Positions 28,538 through 39,748 are shown, counted from the stretch's first letter. The stretch is DNA of 64,000 bases from Wenzhouxiangella sp. (GCA_007134485.1 SLKT01000099.1:1-64000); one strand, 5' to 3'. The notes: generated by a model not told the origin, from the sequence alone. Made by a program: numbers and translations.

Positions 28538-28906
28538 TCAGTGCGCGGTATTGGCGGCGTGAGCACGTAGCTGATCCAGGGTGACATACTCCAATGTCGC
28601 CTCGTGGGTGGCTTCCAGAATCACCCGCGGCGCGATGCCGGCCATCAGCGCCTCGCGCCAGCGATCAGCGCAAAGACACCACTGGTCACCCGGCTTGAGG
28701 CCCGGAAAACCCCAGGCCGGTCGCGGAGTGGAAAGATCATTGCCGCGCTCGGCCGAAAACTCCAGGAACTCCTCGGTCATCACCGCACAGACGCTGTGAC
28801 AGCCGACATCGTCATCCCCGGTACGGCAACTACCATCGCGATAAAAGCCGGTCAAAGGATCGTGCGAACAAGGGACAAGGGGCTCGCCCAGTACGTTGCG
28901 TGTCAT
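28538..28906 (-). CDS. DUF2237 family protein
   Basis: 122 aa, NVLGEPLVPCSHDPLTGFYRDGSCRTGDDDVGCHSVCAVMTEEFLEFSAERGNDLSTPRPAWGFPGLKPGDQWCLCADRW pattern. Confidence 0.8.
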   Translation of the reverse strand: MTRNVLGEPLVPCSHDPLTGFYRDGSCRTGDDDVGCHSVCAVMTEEFLEFSAERGNDLSTPRPAWGFPGLKPGDQWCLCADRWREALMAGIAPRVILEATHEATLEYVTLDQLRAHAANTAH

Positions 28907-29189
28907 TTGAAACCTCTATTGTGATCAGTTGACCGCCAGCCCGGACTCGGTTTCGGCCTGAATTGGAATCGAGACCTGCCCTTTCAGCACTGAGGCGGGC
29001 GTTCGAAACTGATGGTCTGGGAGGCTTGCGAACTTCCAGCGAGGGCGTAGCCTAACCTTCCCAACCGAGCTGATCAATGGTTGCAACAACCTTATATTAA
29101 CCCGGCATCGATCGGTGACTGTCAAAGGCCGTTAAGCACAGAATGCGGTTTACACTAGATTATCCTTGATAGGAGGGCCTTTCGGTGCC

Positions 29190-31745
29190 ATGACATTTTT
29201 CAGACATGATCGATTACTACTGCTGATTGCACTCTCCATGATGATTCTGCCCTCGTGCGAACGACAACATCCATTGACCGTGGAACCGGGTGTTTCATTA
29301 CAGCTTGCCGAATATCGCAAATCAGTACTGAGTGACATCCGCTACCGGCTGCATTTCATCATCCCCGAACAGCGAGAGGCAGCAATTGACGGGGCGCTTC
29401 AGCTTACTTTCAATTTGTCCGGCACCCGCCTGCCGCTGCAGCTCGATTTTCGAGCACCGGAGGAAAACCTGATTTCGGTAAAGGCGAATGGTCAAGCATC
29501 CGAATATCGTTTCAAGCATGAGCATATCGTGATTCCGGCCGAAGAGCTGATACCCGGAGAAAACGAGATTTCAATCGAGTTCATTGCCGGCGAGGACGCG
29601 CTGAACCGAAACCCGGAGTATCTCTACACGCTCTTCGTACCCGACCGGGCAAGGACGGCGTTTCCGGTATTCGATCAGCCCGATCTGAAGTCGGTCTACG
29701 AACTCACGCTAACCCTTCCTGAGGGCTGGGAAGCCCTGGCCAATGGCGTGCTGCTCGAAGAGCAACCGGATGGTGATGGCCGCAAACTCAGGTTCGCGGA
29801 GTCCGACCTGATCCCTTCCTATCTTTTCTCTTTCGTGGCCGGAAAATTCGAGCGCGTCACGCGGTCTGTTAACGGGCGCGACATGACCCTGATTCACCGG
29901 GAAACCGATATCGAAAAAGTCAACCGCAACCTGGATGACATCTTTCGCCTGCATGGCAACGCGCTTGAATGGCTCGAGGCCTACACCGGCATCCCCCATC
30001 CCTATCAGAAGTTCGACTTTGCCCTGATTCCCGGTTTCCAATACAACGGCATGGAGCATGTCGGCGCCATCCTCTACCGTTCCGACAGCCTGTTTCTGGA
30101 TGAAGATCCCTCGCAGTCGGCCCTGCTTGGCCGTGCCAGCCTGATCGCCCACGAAACGGCGCATATGTGGTTCGGCAACCTGGTGACCATGAAGTGGTTC
30201 AACGATGTATGGACCAAGGAGGTGTATGCCAATTTCATGGCGGCCAAGATTGTGAACCCGGAATTCCCGGAGGTGGATCATGATCTGAATTTCCTGGTGC
30301 GCCATTACCCGGCAGCCTACAGCGTGGACAGGACACAGGGCGCCAATCCCATTCGTCAGCATCTTGAAAATCTCAACATGGCCGGACAGATGTACGGCCC
30401 CATCATTTATCAGAAGGCGCCCATCATGATGCGCCAACTCGAAACCCTGCTGGGTGAGACGCTGTTCCGGACAGGCATCCCGGAATACCTGGAGCGCTTC
30501 AGCCACGACAATGCCACATGGCCGGAGCTGGTCGCCATTTTTGATCGCCTCATTGATCAGGATCTTGAACGCTGGAGCGATGTATGGGTGCACACCGCAG
30601 GCAGGCCTCATATTGGCGTTGAATCGGTCAGCCCGCTGAAGATCCGCCAGCATGATCCATCCGGCAAAAGCCGGATCTGGACTCAGGCGTTCGAGGCATT
30701 GATCTTTTCCGGAGATCAACGATGTGCAGTCAACGTAACGTCCGATGCGCCGGTGGTCGAGATTGCGTTGCCGCAGGAATGCTCTGATCCGGATCAGGTT
30801 TTGCTCAACTCCGACGGCATGGGCTACGGGCTTTTCGAAGCCGATCAAGAACTGCTGAATCAATGGCCGAACTTGAGTGATCTTCAAACGGGCGTACTGC
30901 TGATCGACTTGTATGAAAACATGCTTGAGCAGCGCGAGATCGACCCGCTGGAGATGGTGCAATCGCTGATCAAGTTGATTCCCGAAGCGCACAACCAGCT
31001 CATTCTTGAGTTAGCCCTGGACAAGCTCGGTACGATCCAATGGTCGTTTCTGACAGATGAACAACGATCCGACATGCAAGCTGACATTGAACGGATGCTG
31101 TGGGACGGCGTGCAAGACCCTGATCATGACGGCAGCCTGAAGCGGGTCTTTTTCAACAGCTACCGGAATGCGGCGATGAGCGATGAGGCGCTGGACAGGC
31201 TGTATGAGATCTGGTCGGGAAGGGTTCAGGTGGCCGGACTTTCACTTTCGGAGACGGACTTGATCAGCCTGGCATCCGAGCTTTCGATCAAGATGCCCGA
31301 CCGATTCGAGCACATTGCCGCAACCCAACTGGACCAGATCGAAAATCCCGACCGCAGGAGGGAGTTCGAATTCATCATGCCGGCCCTTTCCAATGACCGG
31401 GAAACGCGTGATCGGTTCTTTGACTCCCTGATGGGTGCGGACAACAGAAGGGTCGAGTCATGGGTGCGAACGGCGCTCGGATACCTGCACCATCCGCTCA
31501 GGGTGGATGAGTCGGAGCAATACCTCCGGGCATCACTTGAAATTCTCGAAGAGCTGCAAGTGACCGGTGACATCTTTTTTCCCAGCCAGTGGCTGAACCT
31601 TACCTTCAAGCATCACTGGTCCGACAGCGCGGTGGAGACCGTTCGCGCATTCCTCGAAGAGCGACCGGACTACAACGAGCAACTCAGGATGAGGATCCTG
31701 CAGGCGGCCGATGATCTGTTCCGCGCCAATCAATTGCGGAAGTGA
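29190..31745 (+). CDS. M1-family zinc metallopeptidase (lipoprotein-like)
   Basis: HETAHMWFGNLVTMKWFNDVWTKEVYANFMA zinc site; N-terminal ...MMILPSCERQ lipobox-like; RBS AGGAGG upstream of ATG 29190. Confidence 0.85.
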   Translation: MTFFRHDRLLLLIALSMMILPSCERQHPLTVEPGVSLQLAEYRKSVLSDIRYRLHFIIPEQREAAIDGALQLTFNLSGTRLPLQLDFRAPEENLISVKANGQASEYRFKHEHIVIPAEELIPGENEISIEFIAGEDALNRNPEYLYTLFVPDRARTAFPVFDQPDLKSVYELTLTLPEGWEALANGVLLEEQPDGDGRKLRFAESDLIPSYLFSFVAGKFERVTRSVNGRDMTLIHRETDIEKVNRNLDDIFRLHGNALEWLEAYTGIPHPYQKFDFALIPGFQYNGMEHVGAILYRSDSLFLDEDPSQSALLGRASLIAHETAHMWFGNLVTMKWFNDVWTKEVYANFMAAKIVNPEFPEVDHDLNFLVRHYPAAYSVDRTQGANPIRQHLENLNMAGQMYGPIIYQKAPIMMRQLETLLGETLFRTGIPEYLERFSHDNATWPELVAIFDRLIDQDLERWSDVWVHTAGRPHIGVESVSPLKIRQHDPSGKSRIWTQAFEALIFSGDQRCAVNVTSDAPVVEIALPQECSDPDQVLLNSDGMGYGLFEADQELLNQWPNLSDLQTGVLLIDLYENMLEQREIDPLEMVQSLIKLIPEAHNQLILELALDKLGTIQWSFLTDEQRSDMQADIERMLWDGVQDPDHDGSLKRVFFNSYRNAAMSDEALDRLYEIWSGRVQVAGLSLSETDLISLASELSIKMPDRFEHIAATQLDQIENPDRRREFEFIMPALSNDRETRDRFFDSLMGADNRRVESWVRTALGYLHHPLRVDESEQYLRASLEILEELQVTGDIFFPSQWLNLTFKHHWSDSAVETVRAFLEERPDYNEQLRMRILQAADDLFRANQLRK

Positions 31746-31787
31746 CGCCCGGGCCGAACTGCCAGCGATCAATTGTTACGCGCTGGC

Positions 31788-32288
31788 TCACTTGCGCTTG
31801 AGCCTGAGAAATACCAGGCGATGGGCATTGGCTTCATCGCACGGGCGGGCTTGCATGTGCTCGACAGTCCACTGCGCCAGGTTGTAGTCGGGAAAGACGG
31901 TATCGCCATCGGGTTCGGCATCGACCAGGGTCAGCTCCAACCGGTTGGCCAGCGGCAGGGCCTGGCGATAGATTTCACCGCCGCCGATGATCATGACGCG
32001 CTGGGCATCGACACACCTTGACAGGGCCGTATCCAGGCTGTCGGCCAGTTCCACGCGCTCGGGCAGACGCGGCCGGGAACGGCTGATCACGATATTGCGT
32101 CGACCAGGCAGGGGCTTGCCGATCGACTCGAAGGTCTTGCGGCCCATGATGACCGGGTGTCCGAGCGTGACCTGCTTGAAGTGGGCCAGGTCGGCCGGCA
32201 GGCGCCACGGCATGTCGCCCTGGTTGCCGATCACGCGATTGCGGGCCATGGCCGCAACCAGCACCAGTTCGCCGGAGAAGGAATTCAT
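31788..32288 (-). CDS. folA: dihydrofolate reductase
   Basis: LVAAMARNRVIGNQGDMPWRLPADLAHFKQVTLGHPVIMGRKTFESIGKPLPGRRNIVISR. Confidence 0.93.
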   Translation of the reverse strand: MNSFSGELVLVAAMARNRVIGNQGDMPWRLPADLAHFKQVTLGHPVIMGRKTFESIGKPLPGRRNIVISRSRPRLPERVELADSLDTALSRCVDAQRVMIIGGGEIYRQALPLANRLELTLVDAEPDGDTVFPDYNLAQWTVEHMQARPCDEANAHRLVFLRLKRK

Positions 32289-32442
32289 TGTCTGCATCCA
32301 GGATCTTGGTCTGTTAGCCAGCGACTACCGGCCGGCACTCGCCCAGAATCATAGAGCATCGTGCCAGTCGATGAGCATCCATTGTCCGCGAGAGTGGTAA
32401 GCTTGCGCTCTGACCCGTGAATCTCCGACCGTGATTGGCCTC

Positions 32443-33027
32443 ATGGCAAAGCCTGACGAAGACCCGATCACCTTGTTGCTCGAGCAACTGCGATCCTCGC
32501 CGGAATCGCTCGAGCAACTGACCGAAATCGTGTACGACGACATTCGCCGGCTAGCCCGCCACCAGCGCGCCCGCATGGGAACCGGCGAAACCCTGCGCAC
32601 CACCGCACTGGTTCACGAGGCTTACATGAAGCTGTTTCGCGACACCGGGGTTGCGATCACCAATCGTCAGCATCTCAACCGCCTGATGGTGCGCACCATT
32701 CGTCAGATCATCGTGGATCACGCGCGCAGCCAGCTTGCCAGCAAACGGGGTGGAAGCGCGGCTCACTTGCCGCTGGAAGAAGGCCTGGTGGCCGCCGACG
32801 AACACGACATGGCCTGGGTACTGGACATGAATGCCGCCATCAATCGCCTGGCCGATCTGGACGGCGAACTGGCCGATATCGTCACGGCCCGTTACTTTGC
32901 CGGAAATACCACCGAGGAGATTGCCGACATGGCTGATGTGTCACGCCGCACCGTACAGCGCCAGCTCAAACGCGCCAATGCCTGGCTGCGCATGGAACTC
33001 GGTATCGGCAAGGAAGCCTCTGGATGA
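32443..33027 (+). CDS. ECF-type RNA polymerase sigma factor (no adjacent kinase)
   Basis: ITLLLEQLRSSPESLEQLTEIVYDDIRRLARHQRARMGTGETLRTTALVHEAYMKLF...NTTEEIADMADVSRRTVQRQLKRANAWLR; same subfamily as the other two. Confidence 0.8.
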   Translation: MAKPDEDPITLLLEQLRSSPESLEQLTEIVYDDIRRLARHQRARMGTGETLRTTALVHEAYMKLFRDTGVAITNRQHLNRLMVRTIRQIIVDHARSQLASKRGGSAAHLPLEEGLVAADEHDMAWVLDMNAAINRLADLDGELADIVTARYFAGNTTEEIADMADVSRRTVQRQLKRANAWLRMELGIGKEASG

Positions 33028-33046
33028 CTCTGCCGACTGAACCGGA

Positions 33047-34183
33047 TCAGGCAGACGGCTCCTCGGCGGGCCGTCCGGGATCGCGTACCCACAGATCGCG
33101 CTGCGGGAAGGGGATCTCGATACCGGCCTTGCCAAGCTCCTTGTAGATTTTCATGTACAGCTCGTGGGTGACCACGCCGCGCTCGGAAGGGTGATCGACC
33201 CAGCAAAGCAGTTCGAAATCCAGGCTGGAATCACCGAAACCGCGCATTCGCACCCGCGGTGAGGGATCGCGACAGACGGTTCCATGGTTGGCCGCGACCT
33301 GTTCAAGCAATTCGACCACCGCGTCGACATCCGAGCCGTAAGCCACGCCCACCTTCAGGCGAATGCGGAATTTGACCCAGCGCCCGCCGGATTCGTTGAA
33401 GATCTTGGCGTTGGCCATCTCCGAGTTGGGGACGATGATCTCGACATCGTCGCGGGTCAGCAGGCGGGTAGAACGAATGCCGACCTTGGTGATCTCGCCG
33501 CGATCACCGGAATCAAGCACGATGTAGTCGCCCAGCTTATACGGCGAATCGGCAATGATAAAAAACCCGGCGAACAGATTGGCCAGCGTATCGCGCGCGG
33601 CAAATCCCACCGCGATGCCGATCACGCCGGCCGAGGCCAGCCAGGCGGTCGGATTGATGTCCCAGACCATCAGCAGCGCATAAGCCGCCGCGCCGATGAT
33701 CAGGATCGTCATGACCAGATCAAACAGCGGAATGGTGCGCTCCTCGACGATGGCGTAGCGATCGCGCACCCGGCCAAGGATTTCCAGGCCGACATGCGAG
33801 GCGCGCATGGCCGACTTGATCAACCTGAGAATCAGCAGGCTGAGCAGAATGCGGATGATGACCTGTTCGACCCGCTCGCTGAATCCCATAACTTGAACCG
33901 CGACCACCAGGGCGATATAGGCCACGATCAGGGCGGCGACATTGGCCAGAATGCGCAAGAACTTCGCGCCCAGATCCGGGCTGGTACGAGAGACCAGCTT
34001 GGTGCCCCAATGCAGCACGAAGGCTCGACCCAGTACCGCCAGCGCGATGCCGACGACCATCACGACCAGGGCCAGCACGGGCGGGTAATTGGCCAGGAAA
34101 TGCCAGGAGGCCTCCAGCACCTCCGGCAGCCAGGCCGGCGGCTCGGCTCTCAGTTGGGGATTGGTTCCGGACTGCGCACTCAT
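33047..34183 (-). CDS. MscS-family mechanosensitive channel
   Basis: WLASAGVIGIAVGFAARDTLANLFAGFFIIADSPYKLGDYIVLDSGDRGEITKVGIRSTRL. Confidence 0.88.
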   Translation of the reverse strand: MSAQSGTNPQLRAEPPAWLPEVLEASWHFLANYPPVLALVVMVVGIALAVLGRAFVLHWGTKLVSRTSPDLGAKFLRILANVAALIVAYIALVVAVQVMGFSERVEQVIIRILLSLLILRLIKSAMRASHVGLEILGRVRDRYAIVEERTIPLFDLVMTILIIGAAAYALLMVWDINPTAWLASAGVIGIAVGFAARDTLANLFAGFFIIADSPYKLGDYIVLDSGDRGEITKVGIRSTRLLTRDDVEIIVPNSEMANAKIFNESGGRWVKFRIRLKVGVAYGSDVDAVVELLEQVAANHGTVCRDPSPRVRMRGFGDSSLDFELLCWVDHPSERGVVTHELYMKIYKELGKAGIEIPFPQRDLWVRDPGRPAEEPSA

Positions 34184-35127
34184 TGGCTGATCTCCTGATT
34201 GGAATCAGCAGCATGATCATTTTGAGCCTGCGGGCCAAGATGCTGGTCACCACGCCTGCGGGCCAGGGCGATCTGGCGCACACGCTCGCGTATGCCGGCC
34301 AGGCGTCCCGGGGAAAACGCTTCGCCGCAAGCCCGGCATTGCCCATTTTCATCGACCGGCGGCATACCCTCGGCGCTGAGTCCCTCAGCCGGCTTGCGGC
34401 ATCCGGCGCACACCGCCCGCCCCGTCGGTTGCAGGGCGTGATTCACGCTGACCCGGTCATCGAACACAAAACACTCACCGTGCCAGCGGCTGTGCTCGAC
34501 CGGGATTGTCTCCAGGTATTGCAGAATCCCGCCATGCAACTGGTAGACCTGGTCATAGCCCTGCTCCAGTAACCAGGCGCTGGCCTTTTCGCAACGCACC
34601 CCCCCGGTGCAGAACATCGCCACCGGACGTTCCGGGTCAAGGTGCTCGGTCGCCCAATCACGAAACTCAGAGAAACGCTCGATTTGTGGGTTGATGGCCC
34701 CGGAAAAGCTGCCGATGTTGTATTCATACTGGTTGCGCGTGTCGACCAGTTGCACATCCTCCTGTTGAAGCAAACGCTGCCATTTCTCCGGTGAAAGCGA
34801 TTGACCGGTCGCCGTTTCCCCAGGCTTGAGGTTCGGTTCGAAGGTAATGATTTCAGGGCGGATGCGGACCTTGAGTCGCAGGAAGGGCACTGAACCAACC
34901 GTTGACCGATTGCAGACGAGATCAGCAACGCCATAGTGCTGGTTCAGCCAGTCCAGCCAATGATCCAGGGCGCTCGCATCGCCGCCCAGGCTGAAATTGA
35001 TGCCTTCGTCAGCCAGCAACACCGTACCCTTGAGTCCCAGTTCAAGCGTTCTGGCCCGGACCCGCGCACGCATCAGGGGCAATTCCTTCAGGTCGACGAA
35101 TTGGTAGGCGCTCAATAACTGGGGCAT
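34180..35127 (-). CDS. trhO: rhodanese-domain tRNA uridine hydroxylase-like protein (TrhO/YceA family)
   Basis: LKGTVLLADEGINFSLGG...NQYEYNIGSFSGAINPQIERFSEFRDW...PVAMFCTGGVRCEKASAWLLEQGYDQVYQLHGGILQYLE; start at ATG 35127. Confidence 0.85.
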   Translation of the reverse strand: MPQLLSAYQFVDLKELPLMRARVRARTLELGLKGTVLLADEGINFSLGGDASALDHWLDWLNQHYGVADLVCNRSTVGSVPFLRLKVRIRPEIITFEPNLKPGETATGQSLSPEKWQRLLQQEDVQLVDTRNQYEYNIGSFSGAINPQIERFSEFRDWATEHLDPERPVAMFCTGGVRCEKASAWLLEQGYDQVYQLHGGILQYLETIPVEHSRWHGECFVFDDRVSVNHALQPTGRAVCAGCRKPAEGLSAEGMPPVDENGQCRACGEAFSPGRLAGIRERVRQIALARRRGDQHLGPQAQNDHAADSNQEISQ

Positions 35128-35331
35128 GGCAGGAACTTCTGATCCTCGGGCATGGCGTGAATGTCCATTGTATGTCAGCGCAGACCCATGGAAAAAGCAC
35201 GAAACTATTGAAACAGGTAAGGCAAATGCTGTATGCTTGATGGGATTTGTTGGCCAATGATGGCCGGCAAAGACCATTACACACGCTGATTGGCAAGTGC
35301 TGCGGGGTTGCCCGTGTTCTTGATCATCGAA

Positions 35332-35351
35332 TCGATGTCGGCAGACATCGA
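35332..35351 (+). promoter_or_regulatory. candidate leader hairpin upstream of rpsB
   Basis: TCGATGTC-GGCA-GACATCGA perfect 8-bp stem, about 140 nt upstream of the rpsB start. Confidence 0.3.
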
Positions 35352-35493
35352 GAGCATGGTCTAAGAACCTGAGGTTCGCAGGCACGGGATCAGCGGAGGC
35401 CCAAACCCCGGACAATGCGTTGAAACTGAACGGAATTCAGGCACTGGAATGCCACCGTTGCGCGATGTCCAATTGAAAGTGAAGGAAATTTCA

Positions 35494-36630
35494 ATGCCCA
35501 ACGTCAATATGCGCCAGATGCTTGAAGCCGGCGTGCACTTCGGACACCAGACCCGTTACTGGAACCCGAAGATGGAACCCTACATCTTCGGCGCTCGTGG
35601 CAAGATCCACATCATCAACCTCGAAAAGACCCTGCCGCTGCTCAAGGAATCACTGGATTTCCTGAGCCGCATGGCCAGCCGTCGCGGCAACATCATGTTC
35701 GTCGGCACCAAGCGCGCCGCCAGCCAGTCCATCGCCGAGGAAGCCCAGCGCTGCAACAGTCCGTATGTTTCGCACCGCTGGCTGGGCGGCATGCTGACCA
35801 ATTTCCGTACCGTGCGCCAGTCCATCAACCGCCTGAAGGAACTCGAGCAGATGGCCGAGGACGGCAGTTTCGAGCGCCTGGTCAAGAAGGAAGTCCTGCA
35901 ACTGACCCGCGAGCGCGACAAACTCGAGCGCAGCCTGGGCGGCATCAAGGACATGAACGCCCTGCCCGACGCGATTTTCGTGGTCGATGTCGGACACGAA
36001 TCGATTGCCGTGGCCGAGGCGCGCAAGCTCAAGATCCCGGTCGTGGCGGTGGTCGACACCAATCATTCGCCGGAAAACATCGACTACGTCATTCCGGGCA
36101 ATGACGATGCCATCCGCTCGATTCGACTGTATGCCCAGCTGGCGGCCGACGCCATTCTGGAAGGCCGTGCTTCGGTACCCACTGTGGGTGGCGAGGATGA
36201 CGATGAATTCGTTGAACTCGATGCCGAAGGCAACCCGGTTGAAAAACCCGCCGAGAAGTCCGATGGCGCCGCCCGCAAGACGGCCAAGAAAAAGACCACG
36301 GCCCGCGTGACCAAGAAGACGGCCAAGAAGAAGGTTGCCGCCAAGGCGGACGATGCCGGAACCGACAAGCCCGACCCGGCCGATTCGGACAAGGCGGAAA
36401 CCAACGCGCCCGCGGCCAAGGCCGACGATGCCAAGGAAGTGGAAACCGCCAAAGCCGAAGAGGTCGAAGCCGCAAAGCCGGACGAGGCCGAAGCCGCCAA
36501 GGCCGACGAGGCCGCGACCAAGCCGGCAAAGAAGGCTGCAACCAAGAAGGCAACCAAAAAGAAAACGGCCAAGAAGAAGGCCACCAAGAAAAAGGCGGCC
36601 AAGAAGACCGCGGCCAAGCCCGATGATTGA
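35494..36630 (+). CDS. rpsB: 30S ribosomal protein S2 with long Lys/Ala/Glu-rich C-terminal extension
   Basis: [50 protein letters not shown]...; about 120-140 aa [14 protein letters not shown] tail. Confidence 0.97.
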   Translation: MPNVNMRQMLEAGVHFGHQTRYWNPKMEPYIFGARGKIHIINLEKTLPLLKESLDFLSRMASRRGNIMFVGTKRAASQSIAEEAQRCNSPYVSHRWLGGMLTNFRTVRQSINRLKELEQMAEDGSFERLVKKEVLQLTRERDKLERSLGGIKDMNALPDAIFVVDVGHESIAVAEARKLKIPVVAVVDTNHSPENIDYVIPGNDDAIRSIRLYAQLAADAILEGRASVPTVGGEDDDEFVELDAEGNPVEKPAEKSDGAARKTAKKKTTARVTKKTAKKKVAAKADDAGTDKPDPADSDKAETNAPAAKADDAKEVETAKAEEVEAAKPDEAEAAKADEAATKPAKKAATKKATKKKTAKKKATKKKAAKKTAAKPDD

Positions 36631-36721
36631 TGGGGCGGGCGCCGTTCACAACTGCGATCGGCGCCCGATTCCTGAAAGATGATGCAACCCCGAGTCTGTA
36701 TTTTTGAGGAATTCTGATCCA

Positions 36722-37591
36722 ATGAGCATTACCGCAGCACAAGTCAAGGAACTTCGCGAACGCACCGGCGCCGGCATGATGGAGTGCAAGAAAGCCCTCG
36801 TCGAAACCGGAGGCGACATGGACGCCGCACTGGAACACCTGCGCAAGTCCGGCCTGGCCAAGGCGGACAAGAAGGCCGGCCGGGTGGCCGCCGAAGGCGC
36901 CATCGTGCATGCCAGCGAAGGCGCACGTGCCGTCCTGGTCGAGGTCAACTGCGAAACCGATTTCGTGGCCAAGGACGAAAACTTTCGCAAGTTCGCCGAG
37001 GAAGTCGCCCAGCTGGCACTGCAGGCCGACGACATCGAAGCGCTTCGCAACATGTCGATGTCAGGCGGCGAAAGCGTCGAGGACACCCGCCAGCAACTGG
37101 TCGCCAAGATTGGCGAAAACGTCCAGGTCCGCCGCATGGAAAGCCTGGATGCCGGTGACGGGGCGATCGGCAGCTACATTCACGGTGGAAGAATCGGCGT
37201 GATGGTCGCTGTCAGTGGTGGCGATGAAGAACTGGCGCGGGATATCGCCATGCACGTGGCGGCGCTGAATCCCGGATATCGCGATGCCCAGGATGTGCCC
37301 GAAGAGGTCCTGGCCAAGGAGCGCGAGATTCTCATTGCCCAGGCCAAGGACAGCGGCAAGCCGGCCGACATCATCGAAAAGATGGTCACCGGGCGCCTCA
37401 ACAAGCACCTGGCGGAGATCACCCTGACCGGTCAGCCGTTCGTGAAGGATGGCGATGTCACGGTCGGCAAGCTGCTCAAGCAAAAGGGCGCCAGTGTGGT
37501 TGACTATGTCCGCCTGGAAGTCGGCGAGGGCATCGAAAAGGAAGAAAGCGATTTCGCCTCCGAAGTCATGCAGCAGGCTCGCGGCGGCTGA
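36722..37591 (+). CDS. tsf: elongation factor Ts
   Basis: [54 protein letters not shown]. Confidence 0.97.
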   Translation: MSITAAQVKELRERTGAGMMECKKALVETGGDMDAALEHLRKSGLAKADKKAGRVAAEGAIVHASEGARAVLVEVNCETDFVAKDENFRKFAEEVAQLALQADDIEALRNMSMSGGESVEDTRQQLVAKIGENVQVRRMESLDAGDGAIGSYIHGGRIGVMVAVSGGDEELARDIAMHVAALNPGYRDAQDVPEEVLAKEREILIAQAKDSGKPADIIEKMVTGRLNKHLAEITLTGQPFVKDGDVTVGKLLKQKGASVVDYVRLEVGEGIEKEESDFASEVMQQARGG

Positions 37592-37631
37592 CTTTAAGCC
37601 ATCCTGAAACGATCCGCAGGGAGCCAGATCA

Positions 37632-38345
37632 ATGACCGAAGCGGCCTACCAACGGATACTGCTCAAGATCAGCGGCGAAGCGCTGCTTGGGGAGATGGAT
37701 TACGGCATCGACCCCAAGGTCAGTTCGCGGATCGCCCGCGAGGTTGCCGGGGTGGTCGACCGAGGTGTGCAAATCGGCATTGTCATCGGCGGTGGCAACA
37801 TCTTTCGCGGTGCGGGCCTGGCGGCCTCCGGTATCGATCGGGTCACCGGCGATCACATGGGCATGCTGGCCACGGTCATGAATGCGCTGGCCCTGCAGGA
37901 TGCCCTGGAGCGGGCCGGCGTCACCACGCGGGTCATGTCAGCAGTGTCGGTTCGCGAAGTCTGCGAAGACTACATTCGCCGCCGCGCCATTCGCCACCTG
38001 GAAAAAGGGCGTGCGGTCATCTTTGCCGCCGGTACCGGCAATCCGTTCTTCACCACGGACTCGGCGGCCAGCCTGCGGGCCATCGAAATCGGCGCCGACC
38101 TGATGATCAAGGCCACCAAGGTCGACGGCATCTACTCGGCCGACCCGAAGATCGACCACTCGGCCAAGCGCTACAGCCACATCGGTTACGATGAAGTCAT
38201 CGAAAAAAAGCTGGCCGTCATGGATACCAATGCGATCGTTCTGTGCCGGGATCAATCCATGCCGATCCGGATCATCGATCTGAACCAGGCCGGTGACCTA
38301 TCACGATTGATCAGTGGCGAGGAGATCGGAACACTGGTCAGTTGA
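37632..38345 (+). CDS. pyrH: UMP kinase
   Basis: [23 protein letters not shown]...[46 protein letters not shown]. Confidence 0.97.
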   Translation: MTEAAYQRILLKISGEALLGEMDYGIDPKVSSRIAREVAGVVDRGVQIGIVIGGGNIFRGAGLAASGIDRVTGDHMGMLATVMNALALQDALERAGVTTRVMSAVSVREVCEDYIRRRAIRHLEKGRAVIFAAGTGNPFFTTDSAASLRAIEIGADLMIKATKVDGIYSADPKIDHSAKRYSHIGYDEVIEKKLAVMDTNAIVLCRDQSMPIRIIDLNQAGDLSRLISGEEIGTLVS

Positions 38346-38456
38346 TCGCGTATCCGGGCACGACACGGGTGAGTGCACCCGCTAGCCGGTAACGCTACAA
38401 TCCGCGGCCAGGGGTTCCGAGAGGAATCAAACAGGCGATCAACAACGAGGTGGCTC

Positions 38457-39014
38457 ATGCTCAACGAAGTCAAGAAAGACGCCGACAGCCGGATGCAAAA
38501 GAGCATCGCCGCGCTGCAGGGTGAACTGGCAAAAATTCGAACCGGGCGAGCGCATCCCAGCCTGCTCGAGCACATCACCGTGGATTACTACGGCACCGAG
38601 GTGCCATTGAACCAGGCGGCCAACATCAATGCCGAGGATGCTCGCACGCTCAGCGTGGTCCCGTTCGACAAGTCCATGGTGGGCAAGATCGAAAAAGCCA
38701 TCATGACCTCCGACCTGGGGCTCAATCCGGCCACCGCCGGAGTCAACATTCGTGTCCCGCTTCCAGCCCTGACCGAGGAACGCCGGGCCGAGCTGGCCAA
38801 GGTCGTCCACAGTGAGGGCGAACAGGCCAAGGTGGCCATTCGCAATATCCGGCGTGATGCCAACCACCAGCTCAAGGAACTGCAAAAGGACAAGGAGCTG
38901 ACCGAAGATGACCTGCGCCGTGGCGAAACACTGATTCAGGATCTGACCGACCGGCACGTCAGCAAGGTCGATGAATTGGTGACCGCCAAGGAGCAGGAGT
39001 TGATGGAAATCTGA
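38457..39014 (+). CDS. frr: ribosome recycling factor
   Basis: [50 protein letters not shown]. Confidence 0.97.
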   Translation: MLNEVKKDADSRMQKSIAALQGELAKIRTGRAHPSLLEHITVDYYGTEVPLNQAANINAEDARTLSVVPFDKSMVGKIEKAIMTSDLGLNPATAGVNIRVPLPALTEERRAELAKVVHSEGEQAKVAIRNIRRDANHQLKELQKDKELTEDDLRRGETLIQDLTDRHVSKVDELVTAKEQELMEI

Positions 39015-39019
39015 CGCGG

Positions 39020-39748
39020 GTGAGCTCGATTTCTCCGTTACCCCAACACGTGGCCATCGTCATGGATGGCAATGGCCGCTGGGCACAGCGGCAAGGCAAG
39101 CCGCGATCGCACGGGCACCAGGCCGGCAGTGACGCGCTCAAGCGCACGGTCGAAAGCGTGATGTCACATGGCATCGGACATCTTACGGTGTACGCCTTTT
39201 CGAGCGAGAACTGGAGCCGGCCGAACATTGAGGTCAAGCAACTGCTTGATCTGTTCATGAGAGCCCTGAATCGCGAGGTCCGCGAACTCAACGAACACGG
39301 CGTATGCATTCGTTTCATCGGTGATCGCTCCGCGTTCAGCCGTCCGTTGCGCGACGGCATGAAACGAGCGGAAAACAGAACCCGGGACAATCGCAAGCTG
39401 ATTCTCAATGTGGCCGTCAATTACGGCGGGCGGGCGGACATCGTTCAGGCCACTCGGCAACTGGCCCAGGCCGTTGAGCGCGGTGAAATCAGCCCCGAAG
39501 ACATCGAGGAATCCATGGTTGCCCGCAATCTCAGCCTGCATGACGGTCCGCCACCGGATCTGCTCATTCGCACCGGGGGCGAAAAACGGCTGTCCAACTT
39601 TCTGCTCTGGCAACTGGCTTACACCGAACTGCATTTTTCCGACGTGCTGTGGCCGGATTTCGATGGTGAGCATGTCGAAATCGCACTGCACGATTTCGCC
39701 AGTCGCGAACGACGCTTTGGAGGTCTGAGCAAGGTGCAAAGTGCTTAG
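39020..39748 (+). CDS. uppS: undecaprenyl diphosphate synthase
   Basis: HVAIVMDGNGRWAQRQGKPRSHGHQAGSDALK...TVYAFSSENWSRP. Confidence 0.97.
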   Translation: MSSISPLPQHVAIVMDGNGRWAQRQGKPRSHGHQAGSDALKRTVESVMSHGIGHLTVYAFSSENWSRPNIEVKQLLDLFMRALNREVRELNEHGVCIRFIGDRSAFSRPLRDGMKRAENRTRDNRKLILNVAVNYGGRADIVQATRQLAQAVERGEISPEDIEESMVARNLSLHDGPPPDLLIRTGGEKRLSNFLLWQLAYTELHFSDVLWPDFDGEHVEIALHDFASRERRFGGLSKVQSA

